Source of the DNA: DASZTV01 sp036268405
GTDB taxonomy: Bacteria > Actinomycetota > Actinomycetes > JAFAQI01
Reading direction: 5' to 3'
Assembly: GCA_036268405.1 (NCBI GenBank)
Contig: DATAUF010000002.1
Coordinates: 1-64,000 of the forward strand
Length of the DNA stretch: 64,000 nucleotides
A program made the position numbers and the translations under genes. The notes beneath the pieces were generated by a model that saw only the letters and a list, made by a program, of their open reading frames with translations, had not been told where the DNA came from and did not search any database. Below, piece by piece: positions 41,550 to 50,377 of the stretch. How positions within the stretch are numbered: the stretch's first letter is position 1; the number at the start of each line of letters is the position of its first letter.

Positions 41550-43067
41550 ATGAGCTCACTCCCACGACCGAGCCGTCACCGCGCCCGTCGCAATGGCACC
41601 TTGGTTCTGGCTGCGGTTGTTGCTCTGCTTGCATCGGCGTGCGGAAGCCGGGAGTCGACCGCGAGCATCGTGGCGACCGAGCGAGGCGGCTCGAAGGTCT
41701 TGACGTCTGGTCAGCCCGGCGCGCCCGGTACGACTCCCGATGGCACCGCGACCTCCGCCACAGGGACGACCGGTGGCACGGTCGCCGGTGGCAGTGGGGG
41801 AAGCGCCCCGCCGGTTTCGGGCGCATCGGGAAGCGGCGGAACCGTGGCTGGCGGAGCCGGCCCATCGCCGGGTGCGGGCACCACGGGGAGCGGCGGCACG
41901 ACCGGCGGCAGCGGCTCGACGTCGGCGACTTGCAGCGGTCACGCGAGCCCGATCAAGATCGGCGAGGTCGGAGCGTTCAGCGGCCTGGTCGGCGCAAGCA
42001 TCCCGGGCGCGCACGCGGCACTGCCGGTGTGGGTGCGTTACGTCAACGCCCATGGAGGGATCGCCTGCCATCAGGTCGTGCTCTTCCAGGACGATGATCA
42101 GTCCAATCCCGCGATCAGCAGCTCGGACGTCCACACTCTCGTTCAGAGCGACCATGTCGCCGCAATCGTCGGAGACTGGGTCCCTCTTGACGTCGCGGGC
42201 TTCCGCCAGGCGATCGAGTCGGTGAAGGTCCCGGCAGTCGGTGGTGACATGGTCACCACCGACTGGAACCAGAGTCCGTACATGTACGGCGTCGGTGGTG
42301 CGGCCCGCGCGCAGTTCGTCGGTTCGGTCGCCGGTCAGGCCAAGCAAGGCTTGACCAGGATTGCGGTCTTCTACTGCATCGAGTCGACGGCGTGCACGAG
42401 CTACAACGCAGCGCTGGGGCCCCAGGGCGGGGCAGCGCACAACGGCCAGAAGGTCGTCTATACCGCAGCGACGTCGCTCACCCAGCCGGATTTCACGTCA
42501 CAGTGTGAGAACGCCAAGAAGGCGAACGCACAGATCATCGTCGCGGCCGGCGACGACTCCTATGTGCAGCGGGCCGCGCGGTCGTGCGCCGGTATCAACT
42601 ACTACCCGGTGATGGCACTGTCTGCGACGCAGGGCGACTTCGACAGGTCGGATCGCAACCTTCGCAAGGATGGCGCGTCACTCGGCAGTGCCGCGGCGCC
42701 GTACGTGCTGGACAACACCCCCGCGCTTCAGGCGTTCCACAGTGCGATGAAGGAGTACGCCCCGACCGCGCCAGTTGAGAACTCGGCGATCGTGACCTGG
42801 TCGGACGGCATGATGTTCAAGGCGGCGATCGACGCGCTGGGACCGGCCGCCCAGACCGAAGACATCACCCCAGCGCTGGTCATGAAAGGTCTCAGCAGAA
42901 TCAAGAGCGAGACCCTCGGCGGCTTGATCCCGCCGACGACGTACGGCGCGGGTGGCGGCTCGCGGTCGCCATCGCCGGAGATCCTCTGCTACTACCCGAT
43001 GCTGTTCGGACACAACGGAGAGTTCACTGCACCCGAGGGCAACAAGTACCTGTGCTTCAAGTTCTGA
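41550..43067 (+). CDS. Liv-type substrate-binding lipoprotein with long Gly/Ser/Thr tether
   Basis: A 505-residue lipoprotein. A signal with lipobox LLASAC places the anchored Cys at residue 31. A spacer of about 95 residues, almost only Gly, Ser, Thr, Ala and Pro, precedes the type I periplasmic-binding fold (IKIGEVGAFSGLVGASIPGAHAALPVWVRYVNAHGGI...). This fold captures the substrate for the LivFGHM transporter. The tether is much longer than in typical LivK proteins. ATG with AAGGAG upstream. The gene ends the rightward operon and converges on the CrtC-like gene. Confidence 0.9.
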   Translation: MSSLPRPSRHRARRNGTLVLAAVVALLASACGSRESTASIVATERGGSKVLTSGQPGAPGTTPDGTATSATGTTGGTVAGGSGGSAPPVSGASGSGGTVAGGAGPSPGAGTTGSGGTTGGSGSTSATCSGHASPIKIGEVGAFSGLVGASIPGAHAALPVWVRYVNAHGGIACHQVVLFQDDDQSNPAISSSDVHTLVQSDHVAAIVGDWVPLDVAGFRQAIESVKVPAVGGDMVTTDWNQSPYMYGVGGAARAQFVGSVAGQAKQGLTRIAVFYCIESTACTSYNAALGPQGGAAHNGQKVVYTAATSLTQPDFTSQCENAKKANAQIIVAAGDDSYVQRAARSCAGINYYPVMALSATQGDFDRSDRNLRKDGASLGSAAAPYVLDNTPALQAFHSAMKEYAPTAPVENSAIVTWSDGMMFKAAIDALGPAAQTEDITPALVMKGLSRIKSETLGGLIPPTTYGAGGGSRSPSPEILCYYPMLFGHNGEFTAPEGNKYLCFKF

Positions 43068-43085
43068 CCGAGCGGCGAACCGCCG

Positions 43086-43973
43086 TCAGAGCAGTCGCAG
43101 GATCCCTTGTTCGCTGAAGCCGGCTCCCGTCTGGCCGTCGAGCTCGATGTCGGCGGCATCGTCGTAGGCGCTGAACGTCGGCGGTGGTCCGCCGGCGCCC
43201 ATCGGTACCCAAAGGCCACCCCGCGCGCTTTGCATGTGCATCGTCAGCGTCTGCTCGTCGGCGGTGGTGAGCACCGCACCGTTGACGAGACCCGAGCCGT
43301 CCCGGCGCAGATCCATGCCCGTGACTGTCACGGTGTGATCCGGATACATCAGGAACCCGTGCGTCGTCCGCTTGTCGTCCATAGCTCGGAACTTCATGAC
43401 GGTGAGGTCGAAGTCGGGAAGGCACGCGACGACAGCGACGTACTCAGCCCACGCGGCCGACTCGTCACGGGGACCCCAACTGCGGTCACGCCACCCTTGG
43501 CCCGTCACGGTGACGCGCTCGGAGCCGAGGGTGAGCTGTCCGCTGATGTCGGCGCCTTGCTGGAAGTGACGTAGCGGCACGTCGGCGACGAGGTCGGGGA
43601 TCAAGCCGGTCGGTGAGTAGTCCGCGCAGACGAACCGGGGCGTCATCGCCAGGTCTGCCTTAAGCCCGGGTGCGTCGACGGTCACGGTGTTGTTCGCAAC
43701 GTCGAAGCCGATGTGCTCGCTGCTGAAGCTGCCCCGCTCGAGCGGCTCGATCAGTTCCATCGCCTGTCCGGCCAGCACCACGCTGAACCTGGCGCGACGT
43801 CCTTCGGCGTTGGGCGAGGTCGAGACGTGGGCAACGCCGAATAGATCTTGGCCGGGGTCCCAAAATGCCAGGAAGGCGTTGTCTCGCCACGGTGCGTCGG
43901 TGGTCGGTGCGCCGGAGTGGATCGGCTGGCTGAGCTGGCCCCACGCGCTGTCCGGGATGGTCTCTGTGGTCAA
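43086..43973 (-). CDS. CrtC/AttH-like beta protein (DUF7064/7065 type)
   Basis: A 295-residue protein with two lipocalin-like halves. The diagnostic motif is GWRDRSWGPRDESAAW, also found at 46192 (weak) and 62210. These proteins are distant relatives of carotenoid 1,2-hydratase and AttH, and are often next to kinases and SDRs in actinobacteria. Activity is unproved; hydration or binding of a lipophilic substrate is the family expectation. A TTG start at 43973 is chosen because AAGGAG lies 8 bases upstream and the ATGs are internal. It shares the minus strand with the TetR gene 34 bp upstream. Confidence 0.78.
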   Translation of the reverse strand: MTTETIPDSAWGQLSQPIHSGAPTTDAPWRDNAFLAFWDPGQDLFGVAHVSTSPNAEGRRARFSVVLAGQAMELIEPLERGSFSSEHIGFDVANNTVTVDAPGLKADLAMTPRFVCADYSPTGLIPDLVADVPLRHFQQGADISGQLTLGSERVTVTGQGWRDRSWGPRDESAAWAEYVAVVACLPDFDLTVMKFRAMDDKRTTHGFLMYPDHTVTVTGMDLRRDGSGLVNGAVLTTADEQTLTMHMQSARGGLWVPMGAGGPPPTFSAYDDAADIELDGQTGAGFSEQGILRLL

Positions 43974-44007
43974 GACAGATGCTCCTTGCGGTGGTGTTGG
44001 CGATTCG

Positions 44008-44640
44008 CTAGCTGGTCTCAGTCACGATCGGTCGACGAACGATCTCGGTCGCGTCGGCGGTGGGTACGCCGAGGGCGCGCAGCGAGATCTCGGCGAAGGC
44101 GACTTCCGCGCCCTTGCCCAGACGGCCGTCGACGATGCTGCGCATCAGAGCTAACGATCCGCCCAGGATCGATGTCACGGCCACCTCGATATCGGTGACC
44201 TCGAAGCGCCCCGAGTCCACACCGAGATCGACCGCTCGGCGGGCAGCGGGTTGTACTGCGGTGGCGAACAGCGCGTCGGCGTGGTTGAGGTGAACGACCA
44301 GGCGAGCGAACGCCGGGTCGTCGTAGGCCAGTCCGACGAACCGTCGGATGGCAACGCTCACGAGTTCGGCCGGATCGTCGACCGCGCCCGTCGCCAGTGC
44401 TTCGGCGAGCTCGCGCAGGCTCTCGGTGACGACCGCGTCGACGATGTCTTCCTTGGACTCGAAGTGGTTGTAGAACGAGCCGAGCGCCACGTCGGCGCGC
44501 TCGGTGATCTCGTTGATCCGCAGTCCGCTGACGCCCTTCTCGGTGATCAACGCACGGGTTGCCTCGGTGAGGCGCGCCCGGGTTCGCTCACGGCGGCGAT
44601 CGGTGCGGGTGGGTGCGGGGTCGGGTTTCGTCTGCGTCAC
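44008..44640 (-). CDS. TetR/AcrR-family regulator
   Basis: A 210-residue regulator with HTH TRARLTEATRALITEKGVSGLRINEITERADVALGSFYNHFESKEDIVDAV at about 20-70. The C-terminal domain has RFVGLAYDDPAFARLVVHLNH, of the TetR_C_11-like kind. GTG start at 44640. The 116-bp gap to the divergent membrane-protein gene contains a motif also found before the transporter operon and before the membrane protein at 49682, so this TetR is the best candidate for the regulator of all three. Confidence 0.88.
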   Translation of the reverse strand: MTQTKPDPAPTRTDRRRERTRARLTEATRALITEKGVSGLRINEITERADVALGSFYNHFESKEDIVDAVVTESLRELAEALATGAVDDPAELVSVAIRRFVGLAYDDPAFARLVVHLNHADALFATAVQPAARRAVDLGVDSGRFEVTDIEVAVTSILGGSLALMRSIVDGRLGKGAEVAFAEISLRALGVPTADATEIVRRPIVTETS

Positions 44641-44676
44641 GTCTATATGGTCTCAGGTCTCAGTCGTGAAATGAAG

Positions 44677-44700
44677 TTCAATATTGAAGTTTCTTTCAAC
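44677..44700 (+). promoter_or_regulatory. Second shared operator-like motif, site 2
   Basis: TTCAATATTGA-N7-TTCA; its left half is the 12-bp perfect palindrome TTCAATATTGAA. TTGAAG (44684-44689) within it serves as -35 box for TTAAGT (44707-44712), driving the gene at 44757. Confidence 0.65.
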
Positions 44701-44756
44701 TATGGGTTAAGTTCACCTCACGAACCTGCTTGGGTAGGCGTGGCGAAGGGACAACG

Positions 44757-45632
44757 ATGCTGTCGACCGTGCTGATGTCCATCCCGCTGCCGCCCGTCAA
44801 CGGTCATGCTCCGCATTCCTCCGAGACCGTCTTCGACATCTTCATCTTCATTCCGCTCGCGGTTGCGCTGGCTCTCGCGGTCCGGCAGATCCTCGGCCGC
44901 AAGGGCCCGGTGCTGCTCTACTGCATCATCGGCGGCGCATTCGCCGCCACCCTCGAGCCGGTCGTCGACGTGCTCGGTCTGGTCTTCCTCAAACAACACG
45001 GCGCGGTCGAGACATTCACCGTCCTCGGTCGCACGATGCCGCTGTATATCTGCTTCGTCTATCCCTGGTACGTCGGCGGCCTCGGCTACCTCGCCTACAA
45101 GCTGTTCCAGAACGGCATCACCGCGCGCGGGCTGTTTCAGCTGTGGGCGCTGGACTTCGTGATCGACATCTTCCTGGAGTCGCCCGGCATTCTTGCCAAG
45201 ACGTACTCCTACTACGGTCACCAGCCGTTCAACATCTGGGGTTTCCCGCTGTGGTGGGGTTTCGTGAATCCTGTGATGCCGATGGCGGCCGGTGCCATGA
45301 TCTACAAGATCCTTCCGCGGCTGCGGGGTGTGCAGCTGCTCGCGATCATCCCGCTGATCCCGATGGCTGACGGCCTGGCCAATGGCGCGACGGCCTGGCC
45401 GATGTGGGTCACGCTCAACCAGCAGAACGTGTCCTACGTCTGGACCTACCTGGCGAGCTTCATCACGCTCGGGCTGGCGTTGTACTCGGTTTGGATGATC
45501 TCGCTGGTCGTCGCACGACCGGTCGAGGAGGTCGGGGACGAGTCGATCTTCGTCAAGCTCAAGGCGCTCGTCGCAAAGCCGGCCGCCGAGCTTCCCGCCG
45601 TTCCCGCCGCCTCGCTGACCCTGACTCACTGA
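44757..45632 (+). CDS. Polytopic membrane protein, possibly AveC/spirocyclase-like
   Basis: A 291-residue protein with about seven membrane helices, starting ETVFDIFIFIPLAVALALAVRQIL. Conserved-looking polar features lie in the membrane: E in AATLEPVVDVLG, DFVIDIFLESPG, YSYYGHQPFNIWGFPLWWGFVNP. The YGxxPF...P.WW..N pattern resembles AveC-like actinobacterial membrane enzymes as I recall them; this is a weak assignment. ATG 44757 is chosen with GAAGGGA before it. It heads a rightward operon with a CrtC-like gene and a kinase. Confidence 0.6.
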   Translation: MLSTVLMSIPLPPVNGHAPHSSETVFDIFIFIPLAVALALAVRQILGRKGPVLLYCIIGGAFAATLEPVVDVLGLVFLKQHGAVETFTVLGRTMPLYICFVYPWYVGGLGYLAYKLFQNGITARGLFQLWALDFVIDIFLESPGILAKTYSYYGHQPFNIWGFPLWWGFVNPVMPMAAGAMIYKILPRLRGVQLLAIIPLIPMADGLANGATAWPMWVTLNQQNVSYVWTYLASFITLGLALYSVWMISLVVARPVEEVGDESIFVKLKALVAKPAAELPAVPAASLTLTH

Positions 45633-45659
45633 TCTGCCGGACCTCGAGGAGATCACCGC

Positions 45660-46712
45660 ATGTCCATCGCGACGCATCCGCCGGAGAGCGATCTGATCCT
45701 GCCGTTGCCCGGCGCGGGTGAGGACTGGGATCCGCACACGATCCACACGCACTACTTCGGACTATCAGTGCCCGAGGCTGCGATCGGTGCCTTCATCTAC
45801 ATCCGCTACCAGCCCGCGCTTGCGCTGTGCCAGGGCGGTGTCGTGATCTTCCGCGGCACGGACAACGTGTCGATCCTCGATGCCGAGCACGTCAACTACG
45901 AGATTACGATGCCGTGGCCGCAGGTCGACGGCAATACGATCCGGACGGCCAACGGTCTGTCCATCGAGTTCGTCGAGCCGGGCCGGGTTGCGCGGGTGTC
46001 CTACGCCAGTGCGGACGGCTCGGTGTCGCTCGATGTGACACAGACCGCCGTTACGCCGCTCCTGGTTCGCGGGCACGTCATGCCCGGCGAGGAGGACCAC
46101 CACGGCGACCCGGGCCGGGTGCCTGGCGGCAGCGAGCAGTTCATGCACTGCGTCGGCGAGCTGGTGGTTGGTGGGGAGCGCTTCTCCGTCGACTGTTACG
46201 CGGCGCGCGACCGATCGTGGCGGCAGGTACGCACCGAGACGCAGGGTGGCGTGCCGGTCCCGCCGGTCGGCTGGTCGCCGATGTACTTCGGTCCCGACCT
46301 GATCTTAAACCAGATCAGCTTTGAGGCACCGGACACCGATCCGTCGTGGACGGGCATCTACGAGATGCCCGCGGACCGCCCGACCCATCACTTCGCGTGG
46401 CTCCAACAGGGCGAGGAGACCCTGAACATCGTCCGGGTGCGTCGCGAAGTCCTGGAGTTTCAGCCCTTGACCTTCGCGACGCTGCGCCAGCAGATCGAGG
46501 CCGAGGACGAGAACGGCCGGGTGCACCGATTCACCGGTGAGGCAATCGCGACCGCGGTCATCCCTGCCTGGCCGAATGTGTCGTTCCACGACAGCGTCTT
46601 CCGCTGGGAAGACGAGCAGGGTCGCATCACGCACTGCACGTATCAAGAGATCTGGTTCGACCGCTACCAGCGGGCAATGAAGGCGCGCGCCGCGCGCGGC
46701 GTACTGGTCTAG
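45660..46712 (+). CDS. CrtC/AttH-like beta protein (DUF7064/7065 type)
   Basis: A 350-residue protein built of two beta-barrel-like halves. It carries DCYAARDRSWRQVRTE, a weaker form of the RDxSWGxRD motif in the proteins at 43086 and 60631, and ends FHDSVFRWEDEQGRITHCTYQEIWFDRYQRAM. The family has distant similarity to carotenoid hydratases. It lies 27 bp after the polytopic membrane protein and 18 bp before a kinase, the same two-domain pair that is fused in the protein at 60631. Confidence 0.75.
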   Translation: MSIATHPPESDLILPLPGAGEDWDPHTIHTHYFGLSVPEAAIGAFIYIRYQPALALCQGGVVIFRGTDNVSILDAEHVNYEITMPWPQVDGNTIRTANGLSIEFVEPGRVARVSYASADGSVSLDVTQTAVTPLLVRGHVMPGEEDHHGDPGRVPGGSEQFMHCVGELVVGGERFSVDCYAARDRSWRQVRTETQGGVPVPPVGWSPMYFGPDLILNQISFEAPDTDPSWTGIYEMPADRPTHHFAWLQQGEETLNIVRVRREVLEFQPLTFATLRQQIEAEDENGRVHRFTGEAIATAVIPAWPNVSFHDSVFRWEDEQGRITHCTYQEIWFDRYQRAMKARAARGVLV

Positions 46713-46730
46713 AGAAACAAGGAGCGCACC

Positions 46731-47843
46731 GTGGCACTCGCCAATACTCGTGACCCGCAGGAGTCCGCAGCCCAGCTGTCGGCCTGGCTGCAGACCAAGC
46801 TCGACGGAGCGACCGACGTCGTCGTGACCGACGTCGAGACGCCCCAGGCAAGCGGGATGTCCAACGAGACGCTGCTGTTCACCGCGTCGTGGACCTCCGA
46901 CGGTGCGCCGCAAAGTCGTCGGTACGTCGCGCGGGTTGCCCCGACGGCTGCCGGCGTCTTCCCGCGCTACGACCTAGTAGCCGAGCAGCGGGTGATGCAG
47001 GCGCTCAACGCACACAGCGAGGCGCCGACGCCGGCGACGCCGTGGGTGGAGACCGACGAGTCGGTGCTGGGGTCGCAGTTCCTGGTCATGGAGCGGCTCG
47101 ACGGCCGGGTTGCGTCCGACGATCCGCCGTTCACAGCTGCGGGCTGGGTGCTCGACCTCACGCCGGAACAGCGCGCCTCGATGTGCGACAACGCGTTGGT
47201 GGCCCTCGCTGCGATCCACAAGGCTGACTACCTGGAGCTCGGCCTCGGCTTCCTCGACCGTCCGGATCTCGGCAAGACGCCCCTCGACCAGCAGATCGCC
47301 GACTGGACGCAAACCTATGACTGGGCGCGCGAGGACGAGATCAACCCAACGATTGCCGCCGGCTTCGAGTGGATCGCGGCGAACCGGCCGACCGACGAGC
47401 AGACCGTTCTCAACTGGGGTGACGCCCGGATCGGCAACATGCTGGTCGCGGATGACATGACCATCAACGGTGTTCTTGACTGGGAGATGGTCACGATCGG
47501 CTCGCCGGATCAGGACCTGGGGTGGTGGCTGTTCTTGCTGCGCCACCACACAGAAGGAATCGGCATGGAGCTTCCCGCCGGCTTCCCTAGTCGCGAGCAA
47601 ACCATCGCGCGCTATGAGGAGCTGTCAGGCAATCGCGTCGAGAACATCGACTTCTACGAGGCGTTCGCCGCGTTGAAGCTGTCGATCCTCATGCACCGCG
47701 CGGGCAACATGATGATCGCTGGCGGGATGCTCCCGCCGGATGCGCCGATGAAGTTCAGCAACCCGGCCAGCCAGCTGCTGGCGAAGCTGATCGGTGCGCC
47801 GGCACCCACGGGTACCTCGCAGAGCTTCATCGGCAACCGCTAA
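46731..47843 (+). CDS. Phosphotransferase of the APH/ACAD10-kinase-like family
   Basis: A 370-residue kinase-fold protein. The N-lobe shows SNETLLFTASW and YVARVAP (Lys position replaced by Arg region), then LVMERLDGRVASDDPPF. The catalytic loop is NWGDARIGNML (Asp at the HGD position; His is replaced by Trp context), and LDWEMVTIGSPDQDLGWWL is the metal-binding DxE/D motif. Members related to LvaA and ACAD10 phosphorylate hydroxyacyl-CoA. Whether this one does is inference. GTG start with AAGGAG upstream. Confidence 0.83.
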   Translation: MALANTRDPQESAAQLSAWLQTKLDGATDVVVTDVETPQASGMSNETLLFTASWTSDGAPQSRRYVARVAPTAAGVFPRYDLVAEQRVMQALNAHSEAPTPATPWVETDESVLGSQFLVMERLDGRVASDDPPFTAAGWVLDLTPEQRASMCDNALVALAAIHKADYLELGLGFLDRPDLGKTPLDQQIADWTQTYDWAREDEINPTIAAGFEWIAANRPTDEQTVLNWGDARIGNMLVADDMTINGVLDWEMVTIGSPDQDLGWWLFLLRHHTEGIGMELPAGFPSREQTIARYEELSGNRVENIDFYEAFAALKLSILMHRAGNMMIAGGMLPPDAPMKFSNPASQLLAKLIGAPAPTGTSQSFIGNR

Positions 47844-47855
47844 CCCCAGCAGCAT

Positions 47856-47947
47856 CGAAGTAGCACACAACTCTCGCCGAACGCCCGCGCGAATCGGACA
47901 TCAGGTCTCACGGCGCCGCGTGGGAGCTTGAGTTGTGTGCTCCTTCG
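47856..47947. repeat. 92-bp inverted-repeat element, family B copy 2
   Basis: The same 17-bp terminal repeats as at 3877-3968 (one mismatch at the right end) and a similar 58-bp interior. It fills the gap between two convergent genes, where its stem could also act as a bidirectional terminator. It lies 44 kb from copy 1. Confidence 0.75.
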
Positions 47948-47960
47948 ATCCGAGCAGGGG

Positions 47961-49592
47961 CTAGGACCTGCGCAGGGCTCGCTTCGCTTTGGCGACCGCG
48001 CCGCCACCGCGACCGCTCCGCTTGATCATCGTCTTGGCGGCGACCATGCCGGGGATGCCGCTGATGCCGCCGGTGGGATGGGTGCCGGCGCCGGTGATCC
48101 AGAGGCCCGGCACCGGCGTCTCGTAGCCGCCGAAGCCCTGCGCCGGACGCAGCGGTCCGAAGCGCCACATCGTGGGCTCGACGTGGTAGACGTTTCCGTC
48201 CGGAACGTTGAAGCGCTCCGCAAGATCGGGCGCGGAGTAGACGCGTCGGCCGATCTCAAGAGTGTCCAGTCCTTCATAGACCGTGGCGCACTCCTTGAGG
48301 ACGCGGTTGCCGATCTCGTCGCGGACGTCAGCCCAGGGCACGTCGGGGTTGCGCGGCACGATGCCCGACCACAGCCAGAAGGTGTCCTGCCCCTCCGGTG
48401 CTTGGGTCGGGTCGATGGCCGACGGCACGATCCCGATGAAGCAGATCGGGTCGGGCCAGCGCCTGCCGACGACGTTGTTCCACGAGTCGATGTGGTTCTC
48501 GTAGCTCTGCCAGCTCACGATCGGACGGCGAAGGTCCAGCCCGTCCTTGCGCCAAGCATTGTGACGCGGCGTCGTGATCCTGCCTGATGCCGCGACGTCG
48601 ATCTTCAACGTCGTCGTCTCCAACACGTTCGTCGGGATGCGATCGGCGCGGCGTTGCAGATGCTCGGGAAGGACGTCGCGAGGTAGCAGCTGAGAAAGCG
48701 TCGCCTTCGGGCTGCACGAAGCCATGACCTGCGACGCGCGCAGCTCCTCGCCGTCGGCCAGCCGGACTCCGGTGACCGCGCCAGCCGTGACCAGCAACTC
48801 GTCGACCCGAGCCGACGTGCGAACCGTCGTGCCGTGATCGATCAGCCAGGCGTTCAGTGCATTCGTCAGCGCTCCGGTGCCGCCTTCGAACCGCGCCGAG
48901 TTGGTGCGGTGACACATCGCGATATAGATCAGGGCCCAGCCCGTACCGTCCTGCGCCATCCAGCAGAACGGCGGCATCGAGGCGAGCGCGCCGCGAACCA
49001 ACGGATGGTCGAACCGCTCCTCGATGACCTCGGCGTGCGAGGTGGTCAGGAAGCTGAGCAACGGCGCGAGATCCTTGCGCCGGCGTACCGCCACCGGGAG
49101 GGCCTTGAGGACGTCGCGCGGGTTCGGGCGGAGTGGGTGGCCGAGCATGAGCGGCATGACCAGGTCCATCGCCGCGTCGAGGGAGTTCGCGAACTCCAGG
49201 TAGTTGGCGGCGTCGTGGGGGGAGAAGTGACGGATCTCGTCCGCGGTCTTGCGGGGGTCGCACCAGAACGCCAGCGACGGTCCCTCGGGGTCCAGATGGA
49301 CGTGGAACGGATCGGCGATGAGCTGCTTGAAGCCGTAGCGCGACAGGTCGAAGTCGCGCTCGATCGACGTCGCCCGGAACAGCGACGCCTGGATCCCGCC
49401 TTCGTTGATCCGGTGGTTCGGAGCGCCGGGAATCACGGCGTTGGTGGAGATCATGCCGCCGACGCCGGGCGACGCCTCGAGCACCGTGACCTCGAATCCG
49501 GCCTTGCGGAGGTACGCAGCAGCCACCAGTCCGTTATGGCCGGCACCGACCACGATCACGTCGGCGTTGCCCTTGGTCGATCCGATCGTCAT
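47961..49592 (-). CDS. Phytoene-dehydrogenase-like FAD oxidoreductase
   Basis: A 543-residue flavoprotein. N-terminal Rossmann motif VIVVGAGHNGLVAAAYLRKAG (residues 13-33) with VLEASPGVGG, and C-terminal FAD-binding GLWITGAGTHPTGGISGIPGMVAAK. This is the CrtI/phytoene-desaturase-related group, including pyridine nucleotide-disulfide oxidoreductase-like proteins such as PYROXD2. It should oxidise a lipophilic substrate. ATG 49592 has GAGG just before it. No phytoene synthase is present, so carotenoid synthesis is not supported. Confidence 0.85.
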   Translation of the reverse strand: MTIGSTKGNADVIVVGAGHNGLVAAAYLRKAGFEVTVLEASPGVGGMISTNAVIPGAPNHRINEGGIQASLFRATSIERDFDLSRYGFKQLIADPFHVHLDPEGPSLAFWCDPRKTADEIRHFSPHDAANYLEFANSLDAAMDLVMPLMLGHPLRPNPRDVLKALPVAVRRRKDLAPLLSFLTTSHAEVIEERFDHPLVRGALASMPPFCWMAQDGTGWALIYIAMCHRTNSARFEGGTGALTNALNAWLIDHGTTVRTSARVDELLVTAGAVTGVRLADGEELRASQVMASCSPKATLSQLLPRDVLPEHLQRRADRIPTNVLETTTLKIDVAASGRITTPRHNAWRKDGLDLRRPIVSWQSYENHIDSWNNVVGRRWPDPICFIGIVPSAIDPTQAPEGQDTFWLWSGIVPRNPDVPWADVRDEIGNRVLKECATVYEGLDTLEIGRRVYSAPDLAERFNVPDGNVYHVEPTMWRFGPLRPAQGFGGYETPVPGLWITGAGTHPTGGISGIPGMVAAKTMIKRSGRGGGAVAKAKRALRRS

Positions 49593-49644
49593 CCCGACCT
49601 CTTCCGCGCGGTTCACCCTCAACCTAGACAAGGCTGAATGATTT

Positions 49645-49668
49645 TTCAATAATGACTAGAATTTCAGA
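49645..49668 (+). promoter_or_regulatory. Second shared operator-like motif, site 3
   Basis: TTCAATAATGA-N7-TTCA between two divergent genes. It overlaps TAGAAT (49657-49662), the likely -10 box of the gene at 49682, with CTGAAT (49634-49639) as -35. Confidence 0.55.
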
Positions 49669-49681
49669 AAAGGGAGGCTCC

Positions 49682-50377
49682 ATGAAGGTCAACACGCAGA
49701 AGGCGTATGCCTACAGCGGTGTCGCGATGATGGTTATGCTGCTGGCCGCGCTCCTCATCGCTGGGTGGCTGCCGCCTCCGGGACCGCACGAGTCCGCCCG
49801 ACAAGTTGCGCACGACTATCAGGCCCACACCACGGCGATCCGCATCGGAATGATGGTGGGGATCTTCGGCGCCGCACTGCTCGGTCCGTTCGTCGCATCG
49901 ATCGCCGTCCAGATGCGACGCATCGACGACGGCGTCGGCCCATCGGCCTACTGCCAGCTCGCGCTGGGTTCCATGTTGATCATCGAGTTCGTTCTCCCGT
50001 TCATGATCTTCGAGGTTGCTGCCTTCAGGCCGGACCGCTCCCCGGACATCACGCTGGCCCTCAGCGACATCGGATGGATCCTGCTCGTCGCCACGGTGAG
50101 TACCGCGGTGGTCGAGCTGCTTCTGGTCGGACTCGCGATCGGCGCCGACAAGCACGAGACGCCTATCTTCCCGAAGTGGGCGGCGACGTTCAGCTATTTC
50201 GTCGCGGCGGTGTTCAGCCTCGGCGCCGGTGCGGTCTTCACTGAGCACGGCCCGTTCGCGTGGAACGGGTTGCTGTCGTTCTGGGTGCCGCTCAGTGTGT
50301 TCGGCGCCTGGCTTCTCGTGATGACGGTGCTGTTGGCTCGGGCGATCGACTCGCAGGCGGTCGAGCTCACGCGATGA
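49682..50377 (+). CDS. Six-helix membrane protein of unknown function
   Basis: A 231-residue protein with about six membrane helices (YSGVAMMVMLLAALLIAGWL first, LSFWVPLSVFGAWLLVMTVLL last). I do not recognise the family. A short conserved-looking polar segment PPPGPHESARQVAHDYQAHTTAIRIG follows helix 1. ATG 49682 has GGGAGG directly upstream. It is divergent from the oxidoreductase and shares the operator motif. Its 3' end overlaps the convergent TetR gene by 11 bases. Confidence 0.75.
   Translation: MKVNTQKAYAYSGVAMMVMLLAALLIAGWLPPPGPHESARQVAHDYQAHTTAIRIGMMVGIFGAALLGPFVASIAVQMRRIDDGVGPSAYCQLALGSMLIIEFVLPFMIFEVAAFRPDRSPDITLALSDIGWILLVATVSTAVVELLLVGLAIGADKHETPIFPKWAATFSYFVAAVFSLGAGAVFTEHGPFAWNGLLSFWVPLSVFGAWLLVMTVLLARAIDSQAVELTR

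Noticed and set aside
47961..49592. Carotenoid biosynthesis cluster
   Set aside because: A CrtI-like oxidoreductase, CrtC-like proteins and a desaturase are present, but there is no phytoene synthase, geranylgeranyl synthase or lycopene cyclase, and the families have many other roles.
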